Below are positions 35,543 through 43,367 of a stretch of 59,078 nt of DNA, piece after piece. Every line of letters begins with the position of its first letter. The stretch's first letter is position 1. The stretch covers positions 1-59,078 of the forward strand of contig VFJQ01000114.1 of assembly GCA_009885995.1 (NCBI GenBank), written 5' to 3'. Source of the stretch: Verrucomicrobiota bacterium (lineage in GTDB: Bacteria; Verrucomicrobiota; Verrucomicrobiia; Chthoniobacterales; Chthoniobacteraceae). The translations under genes were made by a program, and so were the position numbers. A model generated the notes under the pieces. That model saw only the letters and a program-made list of their open reading frames with translations. It was not told the DNA's origin and ran no database searches.

Positions 35543-36953
35543 TTCCAAAGCCGAGCTGCTCGAACTCTGCGATCGCCTGCTCGACGGCGACTTCACCGCC
35601 ACAGATCGCGCGCAACTCGAAGCGCTCGTGCTCGGCGATGCGGACATGCGCCGGCTCTACGTCGAGACGATGCACCTCCACGCCGCGTTGCGGCAAAACG
35701 CGACGCGGCTGAGCGACGCGCCGCTCGCGGAGGTGCTCAGCGGCTTGCCGGAACCGGAAAACCTCGTCCGATTCCCGCGCTGGCCGCTGCAGATCGCCGC
35801 GGGCTTGGCGATCGGATTCGCGCTTTGGTGGTTCACACCGCGCCCGGCGGAGAAGCCGCTCGCCACGCTCGTCGAGACGAACGGCGCGCGTTGGGAAAAC
35901 TCTTCGCTGCCGACTGCGCCCGGCTCGGCCCTGCGCGCGGGACGGCTGCGGCTCGCCGATGGTGTGGCGCGTATCGTTTTCCAAAGCGGCGCGGAAGTTT
36001 CGCTCGAAGGCGCAGCGGAACTCGAACTCACCGGGCCGAACGCTTGCTTCCTCCATTCCGGCGCGCTCACCGCGCACGTGCCGGAGCGCGCGAAGGGTTT
36101 CGTCGTCGGCACGGCGAACGCGAAGCTCATCGATCATGGCACCGACTTCGGTATCAGCACGGACGCAGCGGGGCGCGCGCAGGTGCAGGTCTTGAAGGGC
36201 GAAGTCGAACTCCAGCATGGCCACACGGGCGACAAGCTGCGGCTGCAAACGCGCGAGGCTGCCACGGTCACGGCGGAGCGGTTCGCGCAGGCGAAGGAAA
36301 AGGCCGGCGATGAGCCGGACCGCTACGCCTTCGCGCGCCCGAGCGATGCGGCGCGCAAGCCGGTGCTCATGCTCACGACGACCGGCGGCAGCGGCGATGC
36401 CGCTTACGTCGCTTCGCCGGGCAGCAAAGTTCACCACTCCGACACGCTGCTGCTCGTGAAGAACGCGCCGACCGATGCGTATCGGCGCAAGGCGTTCCTC
36501 CGCTTCGACCTCGCACCGCTGCGCAACCGGTCTGTCGCGGAGGCATCGCTCACGCTGAATTTCGAGGCGACCGGCTTCGGCTACGCGTCGCTCACCGGCG
36601 AGTGCGCCTTCGCCGTTTATGGCGTCACGGACGATGCACAGGACGACTGGTCCGGCGACACGCTCGCATGGGAAATGGCGCCCGCTTTCTACGCCGACGC
36701 TGGCACCGTGGACACGACGCGCGCGGTGAAGCTTGGTGTTTTCACGACACCGCGCGGCGTGGTGGGCGGCGCGTTTTCGATCGAGGGCGAGGTGCTCGCG
36801 AACTTCCTCAACGCCGATGCGAACCGCCGCGCGACGCTCGTCGTGGTGCGCGAGACATCGCAGCCGAGCAACAATGCGGCGGTGCATGGCTTCGCGGGCA
36901 ATCGCCACCCCACGCTTGCGCCGCCAACGCTGCGGCTGACGCTGGCGGACTAG
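35529..36953 (+). CDS. FecR-like membrane protein with C-terminal DNRLRE/CBM-like domain
   Basis: A 474-residue protein. The cytoplasmic N-terminus (residues 1-85) includes LLELCDRLLDGDFTATDRAQLEALVLGDADMRRLYVE, a zinc-free anti-sigma-like region. One transmembrane helix (WPLQIAAGLAIGFALWWF) leads to a FecR-type beta-rich domain (FQSGAEVSLEGAAELELTG, DHGTDFGISTDAAGRAQVQVLKGEVELQ). The C-terminal 200 residues, with KAFLRFDLAPLRNRSVAEASLTL, match the DNRLRE/CBM96-type domain. It probably senses something outside and controls the ECF sigma factor encoded just upstream. Confidence 0.87.
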   Translation: MNPPDSKAELLELCDRLLDGDFTATDRAQLEALVLGDADMRRLYVETMHLHAALRQNATRLSDAPLAEVLSGLPEPENLVRFPRWPLQIAAGLAIGFALWWFTPRPAEKPLATLVETNGARWENSSLPTAPGSALRAGRLRLADGVARIVFQSGAEVSLEGAAELELTGPNACFLHSGALTAHVPERAKGFVVGTANAKLIDHGTDFGISTDAAGRAQVQVLKGEVELQHGHTGDKLRLQTREAATVTAERFAQAKEKAGDEPDRYAFARPSDAARKPVLMLTTTGGSGDAAYVASPGSKVHHSDTLLLVKNAPTDAYRRKAFLRFDLAPLRNRSVAEASLTLNFEATGFGYASLTGECAFAVYGVTDDAQDDWSGDTLAWEMAPAFYADAGTVDTTRAVKLGVFTTPRGVVGGAFSIEGEVLANFLNADANRRATLVVVRETSQPSNNAAVHGFAGNRHPTLAPPTLRLTLAD

Positions 36954-37096
36954 CGTTTCGCGAGCGGCTTCTTCGCCACGTCGCAGCCGCAGTCGGAGTC
37001 GCAGCCCGCTTTTTTCCGCAACACACGCGCGGCGAAGAAGGCGAGCGCGCCGAGGATCGCGCCGGCGACGAGGATCGTGTCGAGCGAGGTGCTCAT
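36950..37096 (-). CDS. FeoB-associated Cys-rich membrane peptide
   Basis: A 48-residue protein from ATG 37096. One transmembrane helix (ILVAGAILGALAFFAARVL) is followed by a short tail KKAGCDSDCGCD with three Cys, as in the FeoB-associated Cys-rich proteins found after feoB in many bacteria. It overlaps the feoB stop by four bases, so it is the last gene of the iron operon. It may bind iron or help the FeoB pore; the role is not settled in the family. Confidence 0.82.
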   Translation of the reverse strand: MSTSLDTILVAGAILGALAFFAARVLRKKAGCDSDCGCDVAKKPLAKR

Positions 37097-39168
37097 TGGA
37101 GGCCGAGGAGGCGGCCGCCTTGATAGACGACGAAGGCGCCGAGCCACGCGAGCGCGGTCATGTAGGCGACTTGGAAAAGGGGCCAGCGCCACGAGTTCGT
37201 CTCGCGGCGGACGATGGCGACGGTGCTCACGCATTGCATGGCGAGGACGTAGAAGACCATGAGGCCGATGCAAACGAGCGGCGTGAAGACGGGGCGACCG
37301 TCGGCGTGCTTCTCGGCGATCATCGTGTCGCGCAGCGGCTCGCTCGCTTCGTCGGCGTCCTCGATGTTGTAGATGATGCCCATGGTGCCGACGAAGACTT
37401 CGCGCGCGGCGAAGCTGCCGATGAGGCCGATGCCGATTTTCCAGTCGTAGCCGAGCGGCTTGATGAGCGGCTCAATCGCGTGGCCCATGCGGCCGCCGAT
37501 GCTTTGCGCGATGGCTTCGGCGGGCGTGGCGTCGGGGTTCGTGGGCTTCGGATACGTGAGCAGCGCCCAGAGGATGATCGATAGCGCGAGGATGACGGTG
37601 CCGGCGCGGCGCAGGAAGATGAGCGCGCGTTCCCACATGCGCAGGAAGACGCCGCGCCAGGCGGGCGCGCGATACGGCGGCAGCTCGAGCAGGAGCATCG
37701 GTGTCTCGCTTTTGAGCAGCGTCTTTTTGAAAATCCACGCCATGACGAACGCGGCGACGCCGCCGAGCAGATACATCGCGAGCATGATGCCGGCTTTTTG
37801 CAGCGCGCTCGCGGCGGGGATGAGCACGGCGATCATCAGCGCATAGACGGGCAGGCGCGCGGAGCAGCTCATCAGCGGCGCGACGAGGATGGTGACGAGG
37901 CGGTCCTTGCGGTTCTCGATCGTGCGCGTGGCCATGATGCCGGGGATGGCACAGGCGAGCGAGCTGAGCATAGGGATGAACGACTTGCCGTGCAGGCCGA
38001 CCTTCGACATGACGCGATCCATGATGAACGCGGCGCGCGCCATGTAGCCGCTGTCTTCGAGCAGCCCGAGGAAGAAAAAGAGGATGAGAATTTGCGGGAG
38101 GAAGATCACGACGCCGCCGACACCGGCGACGACGCCGTCGGAGAGCAGGCTTTGAAAATCGCCGTCGGGCACTTTTGTTTTCACCCAATCGGCGAGCGAG
38201 GAGGTGAGTCCGTCGATCCAATCCATCGGCCCCTGCGCGCCCCAGAAGATGCACACGAACATCAGCGCCATCACGCCGAGGAAGGCGAGCCAGCCCCACA
38301 GCGGATGCGTGAGCCAGCCGTCGAGCTTGTCGGAGAAGGAGAGCGCGGGCTGGTCGGCCTTGCGCACGGCGGTGTCGCAGACGCCCTGGATCCACGCGTA
38401 GCGCGCCTCGATCGGCGAGGAAACGGGGTCGAGTCCGGCAGCGCGGATGCGTTCACGCGCGGCGATGGCGGCTTCGGCGGCGGCAAGATCGCCGGTGGCT
38501 TCCGCGAGGTGCTCGCGGTCGGAAATGGTGAGCAGCAGGAGCGCTTCGGAGCGCGCGGCATCGGGGCGGACGTGCAGCTTGAGCGCGAGCGCTTGCGCTT
38601 CGGCTTCGACGACCTCGGGCATCGGCGCCTGATGCGGCGGCGGCGGGATCGGTTGGGAAAGCGCCTGCTTCAACTCGACGAAGCCGGTGCCTTTGGTCGC
38701 GACCATCGGCACGACGGGCACGCCGAGCTTCTCGCGCAGGGCGGGCAAGTCGATGACGGTGCCGTTTTGCTCGGCGACATCGACCATGTTCAGCGCGAGG
38801 ACGACCGGGATGCCGAGTTCGAGCAGTTGCGCGACGAGGTAGAGGTTGCGTTCGATATTCGAGGCATCCACGACACAGATGATCACGTCGGGCCGTGGGG
38901 TGTCTTCGCGCCGGCCGAGCAGGACATCGCGGGCGACCGCTTCGTCGGGCGATCGGACTTGCAGCGAGTAGCTGCCGGGCAGGTCGAGCAGGTCGAAGGG
39001 CTCGCCGTGCGTGCCGTGGAAGCGCCCGACCTTCTTCTCGACGGTCACGCCGGGGTAGTTGCCGGTGCGCTGGCGCAGGCCGGTGAGGGCGTTGAAGATC
39101 GTGGTCTTCCCGCAGTTCGGGTTGCCGGCGATGGCGACGTGGCGGACGGCGGTGGGCGTCGCGGTCAT
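37093..39168 (-). CDS. feoB: Ferrous iron transporter B
   Basis: A 691-residue FeoB, the GTPase-coupled Fe(II) importer of the inner membrane. The G domain has G1 AGNPNCGKTTIFN, G3 DLPGSYSL, G4 ALNMVDVAE; the helical insertion follows. The membrane part has two Gate motifs, QILILFFFLGLLEDSGYMARAAF, SLACAIPGIMATRTI, and MSCSARLPVYALMI with the conserved Cys. Near the C-terminus are GSFAAREVFVGTMGIIY and FYVLAMQCVST. The ATG at 39168 is used; a GTG two codons earlier is possible. It is third in the operon after two feoA genes. Confidence 0.97.
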   Translation of the reverse strand: MTATPTAVRHVAIAGNPNCGKTTIFNALTGLRQRTGNYPGVTVEKKVGRFHGTHGEPFDLLDLPGSYSLQVRSPDEAVARDVLLGRREDTPRPDVIICVVDASNIERNLYLVAQLLELGIPVVLALNMVDVAEQNGTVIDLPALREKLGVPVVPMVATKGTGFVELKQALSQPIPPPPHQAPMPEVVEAEAQALALKLHVRPDAARSEALLLLTISDREHLAEATGDLAAAEAAIAARERIRAAGLDPVSSPIEARYAWIQGVCDTAVRKADQPALSFSDKLDGWLTHPLWGWLAFLGVMALMFVCIFWGAQGPMDWIDGLTSSLADWVKTKVPDGDFQSLLSDGVVAGVGGVVIFLPQILILFFFLGLLEDSGYMARAAFIMDRVMSKVGLHGKSFIPMLSSLACAIPGIMATRTIENRKDRLVTILVAPLMSCSARLPVYALMIAVLIPAASALQKAGIMLAMYLLGGVAAFVMAWIFKKTLLKSETPMLLLELPPYRAPAWRGVFLRMWERALIFLRRAGTVILALSIILWALLTYPKPTNPDATPAEAIAQSIGGRMGHAIEPLIKPLGYDWKIGIGLIGSFAAREVFVGTMGIIYNIEDADEASEPLRDTMIAEKHADGRPVFTPLVCIGLMVFYVLAMQCVSTVAIVRRETNSWRWPLFQVAYMTALAWLGAFVVYQGGRLLGLQ

Positions 39169-39175
39169 GGACACG

Positions 39176-39271
39176 AGTATTCAGTAATCAGTATCCAGTA
39201 TTCAGTTCGCGATCCGTCCTCTCCGGCACGACCCCACTGGTTACTGACCACTGAATACTGATCACTGATCA
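39176..39271. repeat. Inverted heptamer array between feoA and feoB
   Basis: Left array at 39176-39206: four near-identical seven-base units (AGTATTC, AGTAATC, AGTATCC, AGTATTC) plus AGT. Right array at 39243-39271: the complementary units ACTGACC, ACTGAAT, ACTGATC, ACTGATC. The arms can pair over about 29 bases with few mismatches and a 36-base loop. The right arm includes the stop codon of feoA. It resembles short tandemly repeated heptamers known from cyanobacteria and some other genomes. It could tune feoB expression by folding in the mRNA. Confidence 0.8.
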
Positions 39272-39514
39272 TAGCCGCGCGGCGCGGATGCCCGCGGCTT
39301 CGTGTTTGCGGATGGAGAGGTGATAGCCGCGCACTTTCAGCTCCACCGGGTCGCCGAGCGGCGCGAACCGCACGATTTCAAACTCGCTCCCGGCCGTCAT
39401 GCCCATCTCGAGGAGGCGCTGGCGCTGCTCGGACGGCAGGTCGAAGCCGACGATCCGGCCCCGCTGGCCGACCGTGAATGCTGCGAGAGTCTCGTGCGCT
39501 GCCGGGTCGCTCAT
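39269..39514 (-). CDS. feoA: FeoA-domain protein (second of two)
   Basis: An 81-residue SH3-like FeoA protein: LAAFTVGQRGRIVGFDLPSEQRQRLLEMGMTAGSEFEIVRFAPLGDPVELKVRGYHLSIRKHEA. All core family words are present, including RLLEMGMTxG and GDPxxLxVRGYxLSIRKxEA. FeoA is a small cytoplasmic partner that helps FeoB-dependent iron uptake. ATG 39514 overlaps the stop of the preceding FeoA gene (TGATG). About 100 bases with a heptamer hairpin separate it from feoB. Confidence 0.95.
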   Translation of the reverse strand: MSDPAAHETLAAFTVGQRGRIVGFDLPSEQRQRLLEMGMTAGSEFEIVRFAPLGDPVELKVRGYHLSIRKHEAAGIRAARL

Positions 39515-39789
39515 CACCGCACTCGCTCGACGAGCACGTGCGCCGCGAGATCGCGCCCGAGGGCGACCCGCGTCCCCGCCAGCAGGCAAATGCACGCGCC
39601 GCGCTGGGCCACCACTTTGCACACCTCGGCCGATTCGCAGAAGCCGAGTTCGCGCAGCCGGGTCGAGGTCGCGCAGTCGCGTTTGAGGTCCACCACTCGC
39701 AGCCGTTCGCCGCACCGGGCTTCCATCAAACTGATCGTCTCACGCGTCACGCGCGGGATAGGGCACTGGGTGGAAATTGGGTCGGGCAT
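39514..39789 (-). CDS. FeoA-domain protein (first of two)
   Basis: A 91-residue FeoA-like protein, more diverged: LMEARCGERLRVVDLKRDCATSTRLRELGFCESAEVCKVVAQRGACICLLAGTRVALGRDLAAHVLV. It has RLRELGF and the later GTRVALG strand but adds four Cys residues, which could bind metal. It is the first gene of the feo operon. Two FeoA proteins in tandem are common in PVC and other phyla. No promoter sequence such as a Fur box is evident to me upstream. Confidence 0.87.
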   Translation of the reverse strand: MPDPISTQCPIPRVTRETISLMEARCGERLRVVDLKRDCATSTRLRELGFCESAEVCKVVAQRGACICLLAGTRVALGRDLAAHVLVERVR

Positions 39790-39809
39790 TGGCTTACTGC
39801 GATCAAGTC

Positions 39810-40460
39810 TCAGTGCGTATCGACGTTAGGGGGAATCTTGTCATCCGGTTTTTTCAGGACTGCGTTCGTGGCGGGAGTGGCCTTTCTCTTTCCCGCCATT
39901 TTCCAGTTCACTGCGATCTTTGCGCGGCGCTTGCCGTTTCGCGGGCGGAAAAATACCTCGCCGTGCCGAAGCCCATATTCGTGCAGCGCCTTGATGGCGA
40001 GGACTCCATTGCAGCAGCCTTCGACGACTTTCTCGACCTTCCCCGCTTTCCACAGCTTGACCATTTCAACGCCGGCGGTGCCCGGTTCGATCCCCAGGGT
40101 CGCGGCGCTCACCGCACTCAGCATCATCCGCGTGCCGGTGGCCCTTTCCATCTCCTCCATCAAGTCGAGGCACCGCACCCGCTCAAGGTCCACGCCGCGA
40201 CAACCGGCCAAGACTCTGAAATCGAACTCCTTGATGTTCCAGCCGACCACGCATCCGGCGGATTCGAGCATCGGCACCAATTGCTCAATGTCCCCCTCGG
40301 TGAAGATGTGCAGGCGATCCGCAGCGAGCGCGACCGCGACCGACACGCCCATCTTGTCAGGATACCAACCGCCGATATCTAGGGCGGTGCGCTGGGTTTC
40401 GAGGTTGAGATAAACAACGCTGTTCGTCTTCAACGGCTTACTCAACTGCGTAACGTTCAT
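39810..40460 (-). CDS. Degenerate DEDDy exonuclease-like (RNase H-fold) protein
   Basis: A 216-residue protein whose frame matches the helicase-associated DEDD exonuclease family: VVYLNLETQR, PDKMGVSVAVAL, VVGWNIKEFDFRVLAGC, LSAVSAATLG, VVEGCCNGVLAIKALHEYG. Active members have DxE in the first motif and YCxxDV in the last. Here the first Asp is Asn19 and the last Asp is Gly152; Glu21 and Asp80 remain. It is therefore probably inactive as a nuclease, and may bind nucleic acid instead. The basic C-terminal tail (KRRAKIAVNWKMAGKRKATP) is in keeping with that. It overlaps the next gene by 23 bases. Confidence 0.72.
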   Translation of the reverse strand: MNVTQLSKPLKTNSVVYLNLETQRTALDIGGWYPDKMGVSVAVALAADRLHIFTEGDIEQLVPMLESAGCVVGWNIKEFDFRVLAGCRGVDLERVRCLDLMEEMERATGTRMMLSAVSAATLGIEPGTAGVEMVKLWKAGKVEKVVEGCCNGVLAIKALHEYGLRHGEVFFRPRNGKRRAKIAVNWKMAGKRKATPATNAVLKKPDDKIPPNVDTH

Positions 40461-41163
40461 CCCGCAGCCACTCCATCAACGCCGGATGCTCCCGCTGGAG
40501 ATGCTCGTTCCAGCCCTGCCAACTGAAATAGCGCCCTGCGTGCTGCACAAAGACCAATTCCACTTTCTTCCCTCCGACTTCCAGCACTGCGTGCCGCCCC
40601 CAAGTGCGGCTTACCTTGCTCCGTCGCTCTGGCCAGAATGGTTCCCAGCCAGCTTTCTGTAAGCCGTGCCAGAAGGAGTTCGTTGCCTCGACGCCGATGA
40701 AAAGGCAGAAGCTCGGCTGAAGTAGTTCCACGATGTGGAGAAAGACCGGCCAACCATCGAGAAAATCGTCCCCTGTTGGCCGCTCACCGTCTGGACCGTT
40801 CATCTGGCGCTGCACAAAGTTATAGTATCCTACCTCGCTCCAGAAGCGCAGTCGATCCAGTGTCTTGGCACCAAAGAGCATCTTCGGGATGTTGCGCAGC
40901 GTGGGGGTGGCCCAATCATCCTCGACGAGGCTTTCGGAAACAACTTCACGCGTGTAGCTGCGATGCTTGCTACATGTCTCGATATTCCGGGCAATTTCTT
41001 CGGAAGTGGTTCCCAAAGCGTAGTGTGATTCACCCACGACAAGCAGTCGCCGTTCTGCCGGACGTTGTGCCCACTGAGACCCAACCCAAGGTTGCCATGT
41101 GAGGCCGGGAATCTGGTCGAAGCCATTGTCAAAATCTTGGGAGCAACCGGGAGGAGTATTCAT
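40438..41163 (-). CDS. Uracil-DNA-glycosylase-like family protein, uncertain
   Basis: A 241-residue protein. ERRLLVVGESHYALG near the N-terminus, PSFCLFIGVEATNSFWHGL in the middle, and VELVFVQHAGRYFSWQGW near the end resemble the UDG-fold proteins in which a GESHY/GEAPG-like loop and a C-terminal H-x-S/G-x loop form the active site. I cannot assign a catalytic residue with certainty. The gene starts at 41163 and its stop lies inside the start region of the exonuclease-like gene (23-base overlap), so the two are probably expressed together. Confidence 0.55.
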   Translation of the reverse strand: MNTPPGCSQDFDNGFDQIPGLTWQPWVGSQWAQRPAERRLLVVGESHYALGTTSEEIARNIETCSKHRSYTREVVSESLVEDDWATPTLRNIPKMLFGAKTLDRLRFWSEVGYYNFVQRQMNGPDGERPTGDDFLDGWPVFLHIVELLQPSFCLFIGVEATNSFWHGLQKAGWEPFWPERRSKVSRTWGRHAVLEVGGKKVELVFVQHAGRYFSWQGWNEHLQREHPALMEWLRDERYAVE

Positions 41164-41199
41164 GAGTTTTCTTGGTTGTATGTATGCCGAGGATGAGGG

Positions 41200-42333
41200 T
41201 CAAGCCGCGCAGCCGATACGCGGGCGGCCTTCCTCCGTGTCGTGACCGACCGGCGAAGGTTTCGCGAGCGAGTAGCCGAGTTTCACGAGGCCAAGCGCAC
41301 ACGAATACCGTGGATCGTCGAGGGCGCTGGCGGAGCCTGAGATTCCTGTGCCGCGCGCGAGGTGCGCCGGGAGTCCGAAGACTTCCTCGGCCAATCCGTC
41401 GATGCCGCGCAGCAGCGAGCAACCGCCCGTGAGATGCACGCCTGCACCGAGGGAATCGAGCCGCACGCCGTGCGTTGCGAGACGCTTTCTCACAACCTGG
41501 AAGGTCTCGCGCACGCGGCAGTGAACGATCGTGTTCAGCAGCCTTCCATCGACTTCCCGGCCGGCAAAATCGCGCTCGGGCTCGGCCTTGAGCACGATAC
41601 GGCCGCCACGGGCGCCGCCCTCCTCGATTTTTAAGCGCTCCGCACGCCACTGCGGAATCCGAAGGCCAAGCGAAATATCCCCGGTGATATGGTCGCCGCC
41701 AACTGCGAGGCAACCGCTGTGCGTCACCGCGCCATTGTCATAGGCGATGTAATCCGTCGTGCCCCCGCCCATGTCGATGACGAGCGCCCCCATGTTCCTT
41801 TCATCCGGATCGAGCACTGCCTGCGCGCTCGCCTTCGGCGCGAAAACGATGTCTTGAACCTCAATGCCGAGATCCTTCACACACCGGATGCTGTTCTTGA
41901 TCTGCGTCCCACGATGCCTGCCTGTGACCGCGAGAAGAACGCAGCCGATCATCACGTCGGCTTGCATCTCCGCATCAATCAGCGCGGCGAGCACCGATCG
42001 GCTGGCTACCTTGACATCGACCAATTCGCCCTTGCGCACGCCGCGTGAATCCGCCTGTCCCATGCCGAGGAGTTTTGTGATCCCATCGGGCAGTCGTTCG
42101 ACGACCACCGCGCAAACCTTCGAGGTGCCAATTTCAAGGCCGACGATGATGTCTGCGACCAGCGGCTTGCCACCGGCAGGAGAAACGGTGGCCTTGGCGA
42201 GATGACGGTGGAAACCGGGGGACAGACCGGCGACCGTGACGGCACAGGCGCGGAGAAAATCGCGGCGAGCTACGCCATGCTGCCCTTCCCGCGGCTCACG
42301 AGGAACGATGGATGGCGATGAAATGGGGCTCAT
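41200..42333 (-). CDS. FtsA-like actin-fold protein, 1C region missing, Tat-like leader
   Basis: A 377-residue protein. From residue 61 it is FtsA-like: DIIVGLEIGTSKVCAVVVE (phosphate 1), VLLAVTG, then VQDIVFAPKASAQAVL, VIDMGGGTTDYIAYDNG (phosphate 2), VGGDHITGDISLGL, and VHLTGGCSLLRGIDGLAEEVFG (adenosine motif). The stretch of about 90 residues that holds the 1C subdomain in FtsA is absent: LLAVTGRHRGTQIKNSIRCVKDLGIE runs straight from 1A into 2A (residues about 133-158). The N-terminus has VARRDFLRACAVTVAGLSPG, like a twin-arginine signal, unexpected for a cytoplasmic actin homologue. Either a divergent paralogue or a decaying gene. Confidence 0.75.
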   Translation of the reverse strand: MSPISSPSIVPREPREGQHGVARRDFLRACAVTVAGLSPGFHRHLAKATVSPAGGKPLVADIIVGLEIGTSKVCAVVVERLPDGITKLLGMGQADSRGVRKGELVDVKVASRSVLAALIDAEMQADVMIGCVLLAVTGRHRGTQIKNSIRCVKDLGIEVQDIVFAPKASAQAVLDPDERNMGALVIDMGGGTTDYIAYDNGAVTHSGCLAVGGDHITGDISLGLRIPQWRAERLKIEEGGARGGRIVLKAEPERDFAGREVDGRLLNTIVHCRVRETFQVVRKRLATHGVRLDSLGAGVHLTGGCSLLRGIDGLAEEVFGLPAHLARGTGISGSASALDDPRYSCALGLVKLGYSLAKPSPVGHDTEEGRPRIGCAA

Positions 42334-42359
42334 GCGCTCAAGACTGGCCTGTCGCGCCG

Positions 42360-42390
42360 GTTGCCATAAGGGCAACTTTTGGGGACAATC
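42360..42390 (+). promoter_or_regulatory. Promoter with overlapping palindrome, divergent FtsA-like / unknown genes
   Basis: GTTGCC-ATAAG-GGCAAC at 42360-42376 is a perfect inverted repeat with six-base arms. Its left arm overlaps TTGCCA (42361-42366), which with ACAATC (42385-42390, spacing 18) makes a plausible plus-strand promoter ending five bases before the GTG at 42396. A repressor bound here would block that promoter and sit 27 bases from the divergent FtsA-like start. Confidence 0.5.
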
Positions 42391-42395
42391 GCTGC

Positions 42396-43367
42396 GTGCA
42401 AACTTCCCTCGAAGACGATCTGCGACGCCTTTCCCAACTCGCCTATCATCGGCTGGAGTGGACCGGCGATGTGGTGCGGGAGTTTCACCGGCTGCGTGAA
42501 ACGGCGGGAGATCATCCCGACTTTCCATACCTCGAACGCGCGTGCGCGTGGCTCGTCGTGCCTTTCACGCTTTGGCCGATTGATTTTCACGGCCTCTGCC
42601 TCGTGATCCAGCAACGCATCAACGCCGGCCAGCGGTTGGAAAGCGCCCTGCGATTGCTCATTGAAACGCTGCCCGCGCTGCCGAGTGCGGAGGCGCAGGC
42701 CGCGGCGTCGAGCCACGAGCACGCCGTCCAGTGCGGCGACTACGGTGCCCAAGTGATGGCCGGGGATAAATACCGGCTGACGGAGGAGCGGCTGATGAAC
42801 GACCGGCGGATCCACGAGGCGTGGGCGGCGATCAAGGCGGAGTTCGACGTGGCAAAACACCGCGACCGCAAAGGGATCATCCGGCGACGGATGGTGGCGG
42901 AGCGCGCCTTTCGCACCGACTGGCAGCTCAACTGGAAAAAACCGGCGGCGCGATTTCAGGCGGTGTTCGATGCTTTCTGCCACCGGTGGAATCTCTACGG
43001 CATGGATGGCGACGAGCCCTTGCTTCAAAAGCTGACAGTCAACCTCACGCCGCACGGCACGCTGGTTTTCATCCCCTCATGGTGGAGCCTCGACCCAAAG
43101 CGCGACTTGAACTGGCCCGAGATTCAACGGCTGCACAACGCGCGCGTCGCCTCGAAGCAAGGCGCGAAGCTGACCCGGAACCAAATCGAACAAGCGGCGG
43201 AGGCGGAGAAGGCCGCGCGGCTCGATGCCGAGGCGAGAGCGCGAGGCTTGAGGGGCGAGCGGCGCACGAAATGGGTGATGACGCAACTCAAGTGGGCGAA
43301 CAAAGACGCCCGGAAGTTGCGGCTGGTTTTGAGCCGGGCGAAGCGGCTTGCGAAGCTCGCCGGTTAG
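42396..43367 (+). CDS. Unknown soluble protein
   Basis: A 323-residue protein if started at GTG 42396, chosen because of the promoter at 42361-42390; ATG 42312 would add 28 residues and overlap the divergent gene. It reads RRLSQLAYHRLEWTGDVVREFHRL, WLVVPFTLWPIDFHGLCLVIQQRI, GDKYRLTEERLMNDRRI, WQLNWKKPAARFQAVFDAFCHRWNLYGMDGDEPLLQKLTVNLTPHGTLVFIPSWWSLDPKRDLNW, and a very basic helical C-terminus (LRGERRTKWVMTQLKWANKDARKLRLVLSR). The N-terminus looks helical and the tail looks nucleic-acid-binding. I do not recognise the family. Confidence 0.65.
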   Translation: MQTSLEDDLRRLSQLAYHRLEWTGDVVREFHRLRETAGDHPDFPYLERACAWLVVPFTLWPIDFHGLCLVIQQRINAGQRLESALRLLIETLPALPSAEAQAAASSHEHAVQCGDYGAQVMAGDKYRLTEERLMNDRRIHEAWAAIKAEFDVAKHRDRKGIIRRRMVAERAFRTDWQLNWKKPAARFQAVFDAFCHRWNLYGMDGDEPLLQKLTVNLTPHGTLVFIPSWWSLDPKRDLNWPEIQRLHNARVASKQGAKLTRNQIEQAAEAEKAARLDAEARARGLRGERRTKWVMTQLKWANKDARKLRLVLSRAKRLAKLAG

